A stretch of DNA of 64,000 bases, taken from Bacteroidales bacterium UBA5382 (lineage in GTDB: Bacteria; Bacteroidota; Bacteroidia; Bacteroidales; Dysgonomonadaceae). The position numbers and the translations under genes are program-made. The notes beneath the pieces are model-generated. The model ran no database searches and was not told where the DNA came from. It saw only the letters and a list, made by a program, of their open reading frames with translations. The DNA lies in NCBI GenBank assembly GCA_002409745.1, contig DHOU01000037.1, forward strand, positions 112,460 through 176,459. The letters are read 5' to 3'. How positions within the stretch are numbered: the first letter of the stretch is position 1; every line of letters begins with the position of its first letter. Below, one piece after another: positions 1-8,752 of the stretch.

Positions 1-68
1 AATTACGAATTACGAATTACGAATTACAAATTACGAATTACAAATTACGAATTGCTAATTGCTAATTA
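1..68. repeat. Heptamer tandem repeat before aroC
   Basis: About nine copies of a 7-nt unit (AATTACG/AATTACA), ending in GCTAATT variants. It runs almost to the aroC start, and no clear promoter is visible in it. Similar arrays recur at many gene junctions in this window. The left end is cut by the window. Confidence 0.85.
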
Positions 69-80
69 CCGACTACTGAA

Positions 81-1145
81 ATGAATACATTCGGAAATAT
101 TTTTAGATTGACGTCCTTCGGCGAATCGCATGGTAAAGCTATCGGGGGAGTTATTGACGGATGTCCGGCAGGGCTTGAGGTCGATATGGATTTTATTCAA
201 CAGGAGTTGTATAGAAGACGTCCCGGACAATCACGCGTTACCACGCCTCGTAAAGAGGCGGATACGGTCGTGTTCCTTTCCGGGTTGTTTGAGGGAAAGA
301 CCACCGGCGTGCCTATCGGTTTTATGGTCGAGAATACCAATCAGCATTCGTCGGATTATGAGAATCTGAAAGATGTTTTCCGTCCGTCGCATGCCGACTT
401 TACCTATTATACGAAATATGGTATACGCGATTATCGCGGCGGCGGACGATCGTCTGCCCGCGAAACGATTGCCCGTGTGGTAGCCGGAGCGATTGCCAAA
501 CTGTATCTGAAGCAGATCGGTATCTCTGTTACGGCTTATACGTCCCAAATAGGATCTGTCGCTTTGGAAAAAGATTACAAGCAATACGATTTTAAGGAAA
601 TAGAAAACAATATCGTGCGTTGTCCCGATCCGCAAAAAGCGGAAGAAATGATCCGGCTGATTGAAGAGGTGAAATCGCAGGGCGATACCATCGGCGGTGT
701 CATAACCGGCGTTATCCAAGGAACGCCTGCCGGATTGGGGGAGCCTGTGTTCGGGAAGCTGCATGCCGCATTGGGCGCCTCGATGTTGGGGATTAACGCC
801 GTGAAAGGCTTTGAGTACGGAAGCGGCTTCGATGTCGATCACCGTGGATCGGAAGTCAACGATTCTTTTGTGAAGGAAGACGGGAAAATGAGCACCCTGA
901 CGAATCATTCGGGTGGCATTCAAGCCGGCATCTCCAATGGGCAGGATATTTATTTCCGGGTGGCATTCAAACCTGTGTCGACGATCTTGCGCGAACAAAA
1001 GACGGCGGATATCCAAGGAGACACGATTCTTTTTAAAGCGCGCGGACGGCATGACCCGTGTGTGTTGCCCCGGGCGGTGCCGATTGTCGAAGCGATGGCC
1101 GCCATGACTCTTCTCGATTATTACCTGCTTGCCAAAAGCCACTGA
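81..1145 (+). CDS. aroC: Chorismate synthase
   Basis: Catalyses the last shikimate-pathway step, 5-enolpyruvylshikimate-3-phosphate to chorismate, using reduced FMN in the cytoplasm. The 354-residue product is full length for the family. It starts with the family hallmark [19 protein letters not shown], has the central [16 protein letters not shown] segment that binds FMN and substrate, and ends with the conserved [17 protein letters not shown] signature. The ATG at 81 directly precedes the conserved N-terminus, so the start is firm. It stands alone: the next gene, speA, converges on it from the other strand. No anomaly seen. Confidence 0.98.
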   Translation: MNTFGNIFRLTSFGESHGKAIGGVIDGCPAGLEVDMDFIQQELYRRRPGQSRVTTPRKEADTVVFLSGLFEGKTTGVPIGFMVENTNQHSSDYENLKDVFRPSHADFTYYTKYGIRDYRGGGRSSARETIARVVAGAIAKLYLKQIGISVTAYTSQIGSVALEKDYKQYDFKEIENNIVRCPDPQKAEEMIRLIEEVKSQGDTIGGVITGVIQGTPAGLGEPVFGKLHAALGASMLGINAVKGFEYGSGFDVDHRGSEVNDSFVKEDGKMSTLTNHSGGIQAGISNGQDIYFRVAFKPVSTILREQKTADIQGDTILFKARGRHDPCVLPRAVPIVEAMAAMTLLDYYLLAKSH

Positions 1146-1149
1146 CGCC

Positions 1150-1252
1150 TTCCGTCTCCCTTCTCCCTTTGTCCCCCGGGTTTCTTTGTCCCCCGGTCTC
1201 TTTGTCTCCTTGTCTCCCGGTCTCCTTGTCCCTAAGTGTCCCCTTGTCGTCC
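1150..1252. repeat. Pyrimidine-rich imperfect repeat between convergent aroC and speA
   Basis: Short recurring pieces such as GTCTCC, TTGTCCC and CCCGGTCT fill the gap between the two convergent genes. It resembles the other simple repeats at junctions here but is less regular. No clear hairpin followed by a T-run was found. Confidence 0.55.
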
Positions 1253-3151
1253 CTATTCCAAGTACGTGTAACCATATAATCCCGAGCGATAATTCGAGAG
1301 AAATTCTTTTCCCTCTTCTACCGAGATCTTGTTTTGTTTAACCGAGCTCATGACCCATGTCTCTACGGTGCGAACCAGTTTTTTCGCATTGTACTGCGCA
1401 TAGTCGAGCACATCGGCAACCGTTTCGCCGTCGATGATTTGTTCGATTTTGTAACCGGATTCATTCGTGGCCACATGTACCACATTCGTATCCCCGAAAA
1501 GATTATGGAGGTCGCCTAAAATCTCCTGATAAGCTCCTACTAAAAACACCCCGATATAATACGATTGGTCTTTCTTTAATGCATGCACCGGCATGTAAGA
1601 CTTGTACGAACCGTTTGCCGAAATATAATTGGCTATTTTCCCGTCCGAGTCACAGGTTACATCCTGTAAGGTAGCCGTCCTGTCGGGCTTTTCATCCAGG
1701 CGATGAATCGGCATGATGGGAAATACCTGGTCGATGGCCCACGAGTCGGGGAGCGACTGGAACAGGGAGAAGTTGCAGAAATATTTATCGGGTAACAGCG
1801 ATGACAGTTGCCGTAATTCTTCCGGAGCATGCTTGCTGCGGTTGATGACATAGTTTATTTCCCGGACGATCGAGAAATAGAGTTGTTCCACTTGCGCGCG
1901 GATTTTCAAATTCAACAACCCGAGGCTAAACAAATCGAGCGATTCTTCGCGAATTTGTTGGGCATCGTGCCATGCTTCCAGCATGTGCGTGGGCGAAAGC
2001 GAATCCCATATTTCATACAGTTCCTTCACCAACTCATGATCGTCTTCGTGAATTTCCGCATTTTCGTCCCATTCGGGCAGCGTTGCGGTTTCAAGCACCT
2101 CGAATACCAGTACCGAATGATGTGCGGTAAGCGCCCGTCCCGATTCGGTAATAATATTCGGATGCGGAATGTTGTTCTTGTTGGCGGCGTCTACAAAAGA
2201 AAACACCGAGTCGTTTACGTATTCTTGTATGGAATAATTGGTACTGTTCTCGCTATGCGGTGACCGGGAGCCGTCATAATCCACGCCCAGTCCCCCGCCG
2301 ATGTCTACAAATTCGATGTTGTAACCTAATAAACGGAGTTGGACATAAAATTGCGACGCTTCGCGAAGAGCCGTCTTGATGCGCCTTATTTTGGTGATTT
2401 GGCTTCCTATGTGAAAGTGAATTAAGTGCAAACAATCACTCATGTTTTCTTGTTTGAGTACTTCCAAGGCTTGCAGCAACTCGCTCGAATTGAGCCCGAA
2501 CTTGCTTCCGTCGCCTCCCGATTCTTCCCACTTTCCGCTTCCCGAGCTTGCCAGTTTAATGCGGATGCCGATATTAGGCTTCACCTTCAGGCGTTTGGCG
2601 ATGGCGATGGTCAGGTTTAATTCATTCAATTTTTCGATGACGATGAATACCGGTTTTCCCATCTTTTGGGCCAATAGCGCCAGCTCGATATAGCTTTCGT
2701 CTTTATATCCGTTGCAGATAATCATGGAGTCGGTGTTCGTATTGATGGCCAGCACCGCATGCAACTCCGGTTTGGAACCGGCTTCGAGGCCGATATTGAA
2801 TCGTTTGCCATGGGCGACGATTTCTTCCACCACTTGACGCATTTGATTCACTTTGATGGGATAAATAATATAGTTTTGCGCTTCGTAACTATATTCTTTT
2901 GAAGCGATATCGAAGCAGGTCGATATTTTTTCGATCCGGTTATCCAGGATTTCCGGAAAACGAATTAATACCGGAGCTTCCACATCCCGCAGGTATAATT
3001 CCTTCATCAGATTATCCAGGTCCACGGCTGAACCGTTTTCTTTACGAGGAGTAACTTGCACATTCCCTTTTTCGTTGATCGAAAAATAACCGTTACCCCA
3101 ACCGTTGATATTGTACAATTCTTCCGAATCTTCAATACGCCATTTTCTCAT
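1253..3151 (-). CDS. speA: Biosynthetic arginine decarboxylase
   Basis: PLP-dependent decarboxylase that turns arginine into agmatine, the entry to putrescine and spermidine synthesis. I chose the internal ATG at 3151 (MRKWRIEDSEELYNINGWG), giving 632 residues, the usual length. An upstream in-frame ATG at 3220 would add 23 non-conserved residues and overlap the likely promoter. The PLP lysine is Lys100 in YPIKVNQ; the GLEAGSKPEL, GSGGGLGVDYDG-like (DIGGGLGVDYDG) and NIITESGRALTAHHS segments are typical of the fold III barrel. The C-terminus keeps the DxxCDSDGKI sequence. It is monocistronic and divergent from the accessory island. Confidence 0.96.
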   Translation of the reverse strand: MRKWRIEDSEELYNINGWGNGYFSINEKGNVQVTPRKENGSAVDLDNLMKELYLRDVEAPVLIRFPEILDNRIEKISTCFDIASKEYSYEAQNYIIYPIKVNQMRQVVEEIVAHGKRFNIGLEAGSKPELHAVLAINTNTDSMIICNGYKDESYIELALLAQKMGKPVFIVIEKLNELNLTIAIAKRLKVKPNIGIRIKLASSGSGKWEESGGDGSKFGLNSSELLQALEVLKQENMSDCLHLIHFHIGSQITKIRRIKTALREASQFYVQLRLLGYNIEFVDIGGGLGVDYDGSRSPHSENSTNYSIQEYVNDSVFSFVDAANKNNIPHPNIITESGRALTAHHSVLVFEVLETATLPEWDENAEIHEDDHELVKELYEIWDSLSPTHMLEAWHDAQQIREESLDLFSLGLLNLKIRAQVEQLYFSIVREINYVINRSKHAPEELRQLSSLLPDKYFCNFSLFQSLPDSWAIDQVFPIMPIHRLDEKPDRTATLQDVTCDSDGKIANYISANGSYKSYMPVHALKKDQSYYIGVFLVGAYQEILGDLHNLFGDTNVVHVATNESGYKIEQIIDGETVADVLDYAQYNAKKLVRTVETWVMSSVKQNKISVEEGKEFLSNYRSGLYGYTYLE

Positions 3152-3190
3152 TTCTATATGATCCCTTTTTTTAATCGTTATAATATCCGG

Positions 3191-3198
3191 CAAAAATA
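3191..3198 (-). promoter_or_regulatory. Putative -7 box of speA
   Basis: Read on the minus strand this is TATTTTTG, matching the Bacteroidetes TAnnTTTG box, 40 nt upstream of the chosen speA start. No perfect TTTG -33 element was found at the expected distance. The box supports the downstream start at 3151. Confidence 0.5.
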
Positions 3199-3254
3199 CA
3201 AATAATTTCGGCATAACCATGCAATATAATGGTATTTAGTCGGAATTGATTCAT

Positions 3255-3730
3255 AAATAATCTTTTATTCCGGTCTATATCTATTTCGGATAGATCGATG
3301 TCATTTGTACAACCATTTGTATCTATCGAAGAAGTGCCGATATTCATTGCGGTACTGTCTATGTCGATTGTTTAAAGGTTAAAGTCAATTGCGCTAATGT
3401 TTATATTAATTGTGAGAATATCAAAGTCGTTTGCATTGTTCCAAAATCAATCGTTTTACCTACAAAATCGATTTCTATGCTGTAAAAGCACGTTATTCTA
3501 CTGCAAAAGTATCCTGCATTACCGTCAAGGATGATTTCTTAATGGTAACCGTTCTTTTTTGTATGTTTAGAAGCGATTGTTATATCGTCAATACGCCTTT
3601 CTCTACTGTTGAAATGGATTTCATGCTTGTCATATTCGATTTCATACCCGTCGATGCCTTTCGCTCAACTGTTAAAATCAATTGTGCTATTGCAGGTGTC
3701 CGTTTCGTCAATGTCGATAGAGAAAAATGA
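3255..3730. repeat. Degenerate tandem array with a 21-nt period (array 1)
   Basis: About 22 units of 21 nt with low base identity but a clear seven-codon rhythm. Read on the plus strand, successive heptads are KVNCANV, YINCENI, KVVCIVP, then after a one-base slip near 3443 KINRFTY, KIDFYAV, KARYSTA, KVSCITV, KDDFLMV and so on to GVRFVNV. Conserved points are a charged or aromatic first residue, V/I second, and a hydrophobic seventh. The frame slip, a stop near 3291 and the lack of a ribosome binding site argue against one translated gene. It lies between speA and copy 1 of the unrecognised family at 3954. It resembles array 2 at 48346 in period and pattern. Confidence 0.75.
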
Positions 3731-3890
3731 GGCATCAATGAGCCCTGACGAACTTCAAAATGCATAAAATCTCAAAAAAAAAATCAAAATTGTATAGTCT
3801 TCAATATCATATTATTGTAGCAATTCTTGTTCTTGTTACTTAAAATGTAAAATAATATACGCAATATGTTGGTAGTTAAATATAATTAAA

Positions 3891-3924
3891 TTTGAATAAT
3901 GGGAAGAATAAAGCTGTATTTTTG
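3891..3924 (+). promoter_or_regulatory. Bacteroidetes-type promoter for the gene copy at 3954
   Basis: TTTG at 3891-3894 and TATTTTTG at 3917-3924 with a 22-nt spacer match the -33/-7 consensus. The predicted transcript starts about 25 nt before the ATG at 3954. It lies just downstream of array 1, so the array would sit upstream of the promoter. Confidence 0.7.
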
Positions 3925-3953
3925 TTACAAGTTAATTTTAAAACTCAAAGAAA

Positions 3954-4302
3954 ATGGATAAAAGAACATTGAATTTCTTTGGGATGACTTACACCACCGA
4001 TGATCTGCTGCAAGCCAATCTCACCCGGTTTGAACCCTATCCCCAATTCAATAAGGATGCGGTATTGTTACACACTACCCTCGGCACAACCGGCGGGGTG
4101 ATGAAAGAAGTACAGAAAGATATCTCAGGCGCTACCGACGATAAATCGAATGCCATGATGGCGGCGATTCTCAAAATGGTCTCGATCGCCTGATGCTGGT
4201 CTTCAAGGCGCATCTTTCTATGACGATTACCGCAACGCGCGCATCATCATCGACCGCACCGGACATGAAGAGAAAGAGGGAGATAAGGGGACAAAGGGAT
4301 GA
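3954..4302 (+). pseudogene. Internally deleted copy 1 of an unrecognised helical-protein family
   Basis: The first 79 codons nearly match the intact copy at 5504, including 16 nt upstream of the ATG. At 4190/4191 the sequence jumps: base 4190 aligns with 5740 and base 4191 with 6072 of the intact copy, a loss of 331 nt. The ends of the lost segment share a short direct repeat, CTCGAYCGC, suggesting slippage or recombination. Because 331 is not a multiple of three, an in-frame TGA follows at once and leaves a 79-residue product. The last ~110 nt of the gene remain, out of frame, with a further one-base loss. It still has a good promoter, so it may be transcribed. Confidence 0.85.
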
Positions 4303-4344
4303 GGAAACAAAGTGATAAATATCAACTAAAAAAACAAAGAATAT

Positions 4345-4956
4345 ATGAAAACAAAAAAACTACTTTTAGTAATGTCGTTTCTGTTTATAATAATAGGAAT
4401 GGGAGGATGTGATGATAAGTCAGATGATTTAGTTTGGAAAATTTCGCCCGAAAGCGGACAGACCGTTATTCAAAACGAAGTTGACGGGATCATTTTTAAA
4501 TTTTGTCTACTAAACGAAGCCGGAAATCCGGCTACGGTATTTAAGGAAGGCGAGAATTTCACTTTTTATTTTTCTGTTACGAATAATCGTAATAAAAAGC
4601 TTTTTTTTGCTCCAGACTTCGCCTATTCTAATGAAAATGGATTCTGTGATGTTTATACTTCTGATGGGCAAAACATAGGAATGCCGTATAAGTTTTTACA
4701 AGCACTAATGATTGGAAGCGGTGCATATCCTTTTGAATCAGGAGAATCCAAAGTGTTTCAGGTGCAATGGACTGACAATAGGGATGCACCTTGGAATTGG
4801 GAAAAAGGGACCTATGAGAGTTCTCATCAAGCTCCATTGATCAAAGGACATTATTACACTGAATTTAAACATCAATTTTGGTTTGATGGAACATCTGATA
4901 ACTCAGATATTATTACCGATATATTAAATTTTAAGATTAATTTTAAAATCGAATAA
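4345..4956 (+). CDS. Lipoprotein of unknown function, possible protease-inhibitor-like
   Basis: 203 residues with a lysine-rich N-terminus, hydrophobic stretch and lipobox ending GMGGC (Cys near residue 22), so it is probably an outer-membrane or periplasmic lipoprotein. The mature part contains a beta-rich segment (ENFTFYFSVTNNRNKKLFF, later SDGQNIGMP) that loosely resembles Ig-like domains of BsuPI-type inhibitors; this is a weak similarity by eye. One base separates its stop from the next start (4958), a likely operon with a serine-protease-like N-terminal fragment. In Tannerella, secreted proteases are encoded next to lipoprotein inhibitors (potempins), which makes an inhibitor role conceivable but unproven. 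Low GC compared with neighbours. Confidence 0.7.
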   Translation: MKTKKLLLVMSFLFIIIGMGGCDDKSDDLVWKISPESGQTVIQNEVDGIIFKFCLLNEAGNPATVFKEGENFTFYFSVTNNRNKKLFFAPDFAYSNENGFCDVYTSDGQNIGMPYKFLQALMIGSGAYPFESGESKVFQVQWTDNRDAPWNWEKGTYESSHQAPLIKGHYYTEFKHQFWFDGTSDNSDIITDILNFKINFKIE

Positions 4957-4957
4957 A

Positions 4958-5413
4958 ATGAGAAAACAAATATTCATTCTGATATTTTTCATGGGGTTCT
5001 TTTGTGTTGGGTATGGGCAGGTGGAGACCAAATTATTTCCCGCTAAAAATGCCTTGCAGCAAACCACGCATATCAGGAATCATCCAAGAACAACGAAAAT
5101 AAGGAAAATGCCGTCATTCAACAGTCAAAAAATGTTGGATGAAGACACGCAAAATGAAGGGTTGGATGTTCCTTTCCGTTTCGGCAAAGGATTCGATATG
5201 AATATAACCTTGACAGACGGAGAATGGACAGACGAGGAAAATGGTCGGCTTTGGTCGATGGCGTTTCAATCGGAAGGGGCTTATTCCATCAATTTTGTAT
5301 TCAATGACTTTTATTTGCCTGATAGCGCTGAGTTATATATTGTCAATTCGGAGGGAACAATGCTCTATGGGCCTGTTACCTCAAAGATGGAAAGGCTTAT
5401 TCGCAAAAATTGA
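4958..5413 (+). pseudogene. N-terminal fragment of a secreted trypsin-like/lysyl endopeptidase-type protease
   Basis: Begins with a signal peptide (hydrophobic core ILIFFMGFFCVGYG, cleavage probably after GYGQ). A pro-region/N-terminal beta domain follows: RFGKGFDMNITLTDGEW, then SINFVFNDFYLPDSAELYI and GTMLYGPVTSK. This layout is typical of the front of Bacteroidetes trypsin-like peptidases, which normally continue for several hundred residues with a His-Asp-Ser triad. Here the frame ends after 151 residues with no catalytic part. The 90 nt that follow lead into the second copy of the repeated family, so the protease was probably cut by insertion or recombination there. Confidence 0.65.
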
Positions 5414-5503
5414 TTAAGAAATGATCCGACAAGAAAACGGAAGATTAATAAACAAAACAGAAAGTAAATATAAAGTATAACAACTCATTAAAACTCAAAG
5501 AAA

Positions 5504-6181
5504 ATGGATAAAAGAACATTGAATTTCTTTGGGATGACTTACACCACCGATGATCTGCTGCAAGCCAATCTCACCCGGTTTGAACCCTATCCCCAATTGA
5601 ATAAGGATGCGGTATTGTTGCACACTACCCTCGGCACGACCGGCGGGGTGATGAAAGAAGTACAGATCGATATCTCGGGCGCTACCGACGATAAGACGAA
5701 TGCCATGATGGCGGCGATTCTCAAGGCGGTCTCGATCGCCCGCCGGGCCAGCGTGTACCCTTTACTGGCCAATAACCGCCAACTCTTCGAGCAACTCGAC
5801 GTTCAGAAAACCGAATTGACGCATTTGACCCAAACGGCCCTGACCGAGCGGCTCAATGGTATTTATGACAGCGTGGTTTCCATTCAGGCAAATATTGCCG
5901 ACATGGGTGTAACGCCGGAAGAGGTAGCTGAATTACCGCCCTTGATTGCTGCTTTCTCCAAACAGAAAGCTGTTCCCCGCACGCTCACGGCGCAACACAA
6001 GACGCTTAACCAATCGAGCCTTCCCGCACTGAAGAAGGAGCTTCGCACCATCCTCGACCGTCTCGACCGCTTGATGCTGGTTTTTCAAAGCACATCTTTC
6101 TATGAAGATTACCGCAACGCGCGCATCATCATCGACCGCACCGGGCATAAACCGGACGAGGGACACAAGGGGACAAAATAG
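5504..6181 (+). CDS. Unrecognised helical protein, intact copy 2 of a local family
   Basis: 225 residues, soluble, without signal peptide or membrane segment, and predicted mainly helical. I do not recognise the family. It aligns by eye over about 150 residues with the protein at 48910: SGATDD... against SGATTG..., SIARRASVYPLLANNRQLFEQL against RLSKRGSIYALDQDNMELHDQL, a central GVTPEEVAELPPLIAAFS against GITAENLTAVKALSDVF, and a shared ending SFYEDYRNARIIID against EFEAEYKNARKMTD. A truncated twin lies at 3954 in direct orientation. The three members sit in accessory stretches, two of them just downstream of 21-nt-period arrays. Function unknown. Confidence 0.8.
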   Translation: MDKRTLNFFGMTYTTDDLLQANLTRFEPYPQLNKDAVLLHTTLGTTGGVMKEVQIDISGATDDKTNAMMAAILKAVSIARRASVYPLLANNRQLFEQLDVQKTELTHLTQTALTERLNGIYDSVVSIQANIADMGVTPEEVAELPPLIAAFSKQKAVPRTLTAQHKTLNQSSLPALKKELRTILDRLDRLMLVFQSTSFYEDYRNARIIIDRTGHKPDEGHKGTK

Positions 6182-6212
6182 ACAAAGTGACAAGGAAATA
6201 TTCCTCCACATT

Positions 6213-7025
6213 TCACCTCGTTTTTTCTTCTATCTCCCGAATCAGTAAAGGAAAAGCAGGGTAAGCCATATCATGTCCATAGCCTTGCAACTCCAGTAAA
6301 CGTGTTTGCGTATGTCCCGCAATCTTCATCATGCGGGCGAGATATGCATTCTCCTCGTAACGTCCCAACAGTTCCAATTCCCGGTCGCCGGTAATCAACA
6401 GCAAAGGCGGCGCGTCGGGGCGGACATGAAACAGCGGGGCATATTCGTCTACCACGGGTTGGATATCCGGAATGCCCCGCTCCTTACGGATCGTAAAATG
6501 CGTAATGGTTTGCGCACTGAAAGGGACTAATGCGGCGATACGGTCGGCATCGATATGATGAGCGGCGAGCCATCGCTTATCCAGTCCGATCATGCACGTA
6601 AGATATCCTCCCGCCGAATGGCCGGAGACAATGATCTTCGATGGATTTCCCCCGTATTGTTTGATATGTTCAAACACCCATGCTACAGCCGCGGCGGCAT
6701 CTTCGATATACGCCGGCGCTTTGGCTTGAGGGGCCAGGCGATAGTTGACGCCTACTACACAAAATCCTTTTTCTTTAAGTGCGGAAGGAATTTCTTTCGC
6801 ACCTCCCGTTAATCCTCCGCCGTGGAACCAAACGACCGTGGCAAAGTCGCTTTTGTTCTCAGGATAATAGATATCCAGAAGGCATCGTTCGTGCAGATAA
6901 CCGTTTTCAGGTTGAAAGTCGTTGTCGTAATAAGGAATATCCGTCATGGTTTTATACCGTATTTCTTGAGAAAAAATCATTCCGGATAGGAGAAGTATCG
7001 ATAGCACAAAAAATATTCTTTTCAT
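6213..7025 (-). CDS. Secreted alpha/beta-hydrolase (BD-FAE/acetylesterase-like)
   Basis: 270 residues with an N-terminal signal peptide (FFVLSILLLSGMIFSQ). The oxyanion-hole motif VVWFHGGGLTGG and the nucleophile elbow VSGHSAGGYL (Ser) place it in the carboxylesterase/acetylesterase group; the acid and His lie near TGDRELELL and LQGYGHDMAYP. It would hydrolyse short acyl esters, perhaps on sugars, in the periplasm. It reads in the same direction as gltS, which lies 54 nt upstream, so co-transcription is possible. Substrate cannot be told from sequence. Confidence 0.88.
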   Translation of the reverse strand: MKRIFFVLSILLLSGMIFSQEIRYKTMTDIPYYDNDFQPENGYLHERCLLDIYYPENKSDFATVVWFHGGGLTGGAKEIPSALKEKGFCVVGVNYRLAPQAKAPAYIEDAAAAVAWVFEHIKQYGGNPSKIIVSGHSAGGYLTCMIGLDKRWLAAHHIDADRIAALVPFSAQTITHFTIRKERGIPDIQPVVDEYAPLFHVRPDAPPLLLITGDRELELLGRYEENAYLARMMKIAGHTQTRLLELQGYGHDMAYPAFPLLIREIEEKTR

Positions 7026-7079
7026 AAGTTTGTAAAGTGAATGAATAATGTCGTTTGATAAAACTGCCCGGCGATAACC

Positions 7080-8294
7080 TTACAATGCGATAATGAATCC
7101 GTTTATAATTAATACATTGATAAAGTCGATAAAGATGGATCCGACAAGAGGAACGATAAAAAATGCCAGGCGCGAATATCCGAACTTGTCGCAGATAGAG
7201 TCCAGATTAGCCATTGCGTTGGCGGTGGAACCCATTCCGAAACCGACCATTCCTGCGGTGACGACCGCGGCGTCATAATTGCGGCCCATCACCCTGAAGC
7301 AGACATAGCGCGCAAAGACAAACATCAATATGACCTGAGCCAACAGTAAAATGATCAGAGAGAACGCCAACTCGCTTAAATCCCACAGTTGAAGCGTCAT
7401 GATGGCGATCGAAATAAACACATTCAGGCTGATATCGCCCAGCAATTGAATTTCGGGATTGAGGGCGAAATGCTTGTCCTTCGTGTCGAAAATATTGCGC
7501 AGGATGGTAGCGGCGAGCATCGGTCCCAAATATATGGGAAAACGGATATTATCGATGAGATGCGCCATCCACGTGTTCAGTAAATCAGTCAGAAACACGC
7601 CTACTCCCATTGCGATAAGGATAAGGAACATGGCTTTTGTGACGCGTTCTCCGTCTATCGGGCGTTTGTGAGTTTGTTGGGCATCGATGTCCTGTTCTTC
7701 TTCGTCTTCTATCCGGGTTTTCACTAAATCTTTTTTGATAATAAGATTGTTGCCGAGCGGAGCGCCCATAACGGATCCCATTAACAGGCCGAAAGTAGCC
7801 GAAGCGATCGCGACGGTCTTTGCTCCCGCGATTCCGGCTTCTTCCACCATGGGAGCCACGGCTGCCGACGTACCTAACCCTCCGGTTAATGCGGTGGAAC
7901 CTGTCATTAAAGCCAGCAGAGGATTTACATCAACCGCTCCTGCGAGCAGCACGGCCACAAAGTTTTGAAGGAAACAAAAAACAACGGCCAATCCAAGGAA
8001 TAAAAACAGTTTCGATCCGCCGTTTTTTAATAGTTTAAGGCTGACATTGAATCCTATCGACGTAAAGAATAGCACCATAAAGAATTCTTGCAATATGATG
8101 TCGAAATCGAAGTGCAGAATATCCGCCTGATGAAGGAATAAACTGATGAATGCAAACAATAACCCGCCGATGACCGGAGACGGAATGGCATATTGGCGGA
8201 AAAAACCGATTTTGGATTTGAGATATTTTCCCAGCAATAGTAATAGGACGCCGATGCCGACTGTTTCGTACAGGTTGAGCGAAATGGTCATCAT
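7080..8294 (-). CDS. gltS: Sodium/glutamate symporter GltS
   Basis: 404-residue inner-membrane protein with about ten hydrophobic segments in two similar halves. Family landmarks are VIGGLLFAF near the N-terminus, the glycine-rich ALTGGLGTSAAVAP loop (re-entrant loop 1) and VGFGMGSTANAMANL (loop 2). It imports glutamate with sodium. The middle loop (TRIEDEEEQDIDAQQTHKRP) is strongly charged and cytoplasmic, as is usual. Its start at 8294 lies 12 nt past the stop of the small gene at 8307, so the two probably form one transcript. Confidence 0.95.
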   Translation of the reverse strand: MMTISLNLYETVGIGVLLLLLGKYLKSKIGFFRQYAIPSPVIGGLLFAFISLFLHQADILHFDFDIILQEFFMVLFFTSIGFNVSLKLLKNGGSKLFLFLGLAVVFCFLQNFVAVLLAGAVDVNPLLALMTGSTALTGGLGTSAAVAPMVEEAGIAGAKTVAIASATFGLLMGSVMGAPLGNNLIIKKDLVKTRIEDEEEQDIDAQQTHKRPIDGERVTKAMFLILIAMGVGVFLTDLLNTWMAHLIDNIRFPIYLGPMLAATILRNIFDTKDKHFALNPEIQLLGDISLNVFISIAIMTLQLWDLSELAFSLIILLLAQVILMFVFARYVCFRVMGRNYDAAVVTAGMVGFGMGSTANAMANLDSICDKFGYSRLAFFIVPLVGSIFIDFINVLIINGFIIAL

Positions 8295-8306
8295 GAGTTT
8301 GTTTCT

Positions 8307-8648
8307 TTAAAATTCATCCGGTTCGGTACGTACGGCGCTTACGGTGACTTCCCGAAAAAGCGTGTCGAAATGCGAAAGGAGCATTTCGACGAATTTAGTA
8401 TGAAACATCGTATACAGTTTGGTGGAGATATGTTTCCGGTCTTTTCGTTTAATCAAGCCGAAGCGCAATTCCTTCTCTTCAACCCATATCTGAGGTTTGA
8501 ACCACGCTTCGTTTTTCCAGAGCAGTGAAGCGTAAGTGAGGCGTCCGTCGGCTGTGGAAGCCCACTTATCTACTTTCTTACTTTGGATGCCTTCGTAAAT
8601 TTCATCGAGCAGCGTATCCGGAGTATCGGTTTTTATAATGATTGCCAT
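8307..8648 (-). CDS. Small conserved-looking protein of unknown function
   Basis: 113 residues from the internal ATG at 8648 (MAIIIKTDTPDTLLDEIYEG). A longer in-frame reading from 8696 would add residues ELSIINYQLSII, which are merely the translated 7-nt intergenic repeat, so I reject that start. The product is soluble and rich in charged residues; the middle holds WVEEKELRFGLIKRKDRKH and the end HFDTLFREVTVSAVR. I do not recognise the family. It lies 12 nt upstream of gltS on the same strand. Confidence 0.65.
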   Translation of the reverse strand: MAIIIKTDTPDTLLDEIYEGIQSKKVDKWASTADGRLTYASLLWKNEAWFKPQIWVEEKELRFGLIKRKDRKHISTKLYTMFHTKFVEMLLSHFDTLFREVTVSAVRTEPDEF

Positions 8649-8752
8649 AATAATTGATAATTGATAATTGATAATTGACAATTCGTCATTCGTCATTTGT
8701 AATTAGTAATTAGTAATTAGTAATTCGTCATTTGTAATTGATAATTCGTCAT
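8649..8752. repeat. Heptamer tandem repeats between murQ and the small gene
   Basis: Blocks of AATTGAT, GTCATTC/GTCATTT and TAATTAG units, all 7 nt, run without a break from the murQ stop to the start of the gene at 8648. It is the reverse-complement orientation of the AATTACG arrays seen at 1 and 33910. Confidence 0.85.

Noticed and set aside
231..1142. 303-residue ORF antisense to aroC
   Set aside because: Shadow frame; low-complexity, no family features.
3431..3730. 99-residue ORF inside array 1
   Set aside because: The frame is open only because the 21-nt unit is divisible by three; no ribosome site, and the repeat pattern continues upstream in another frame with a stop.
3255..3730. CRISPR array
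   Set aside because: Units adjoin without spacers, period is 21 nt, units are not identical and no cas genes are present.
3580..3765. 61-residue minus-strand ORF over array 1
   Set aside because: Made of the reverse strand of the repeats; no start signal.
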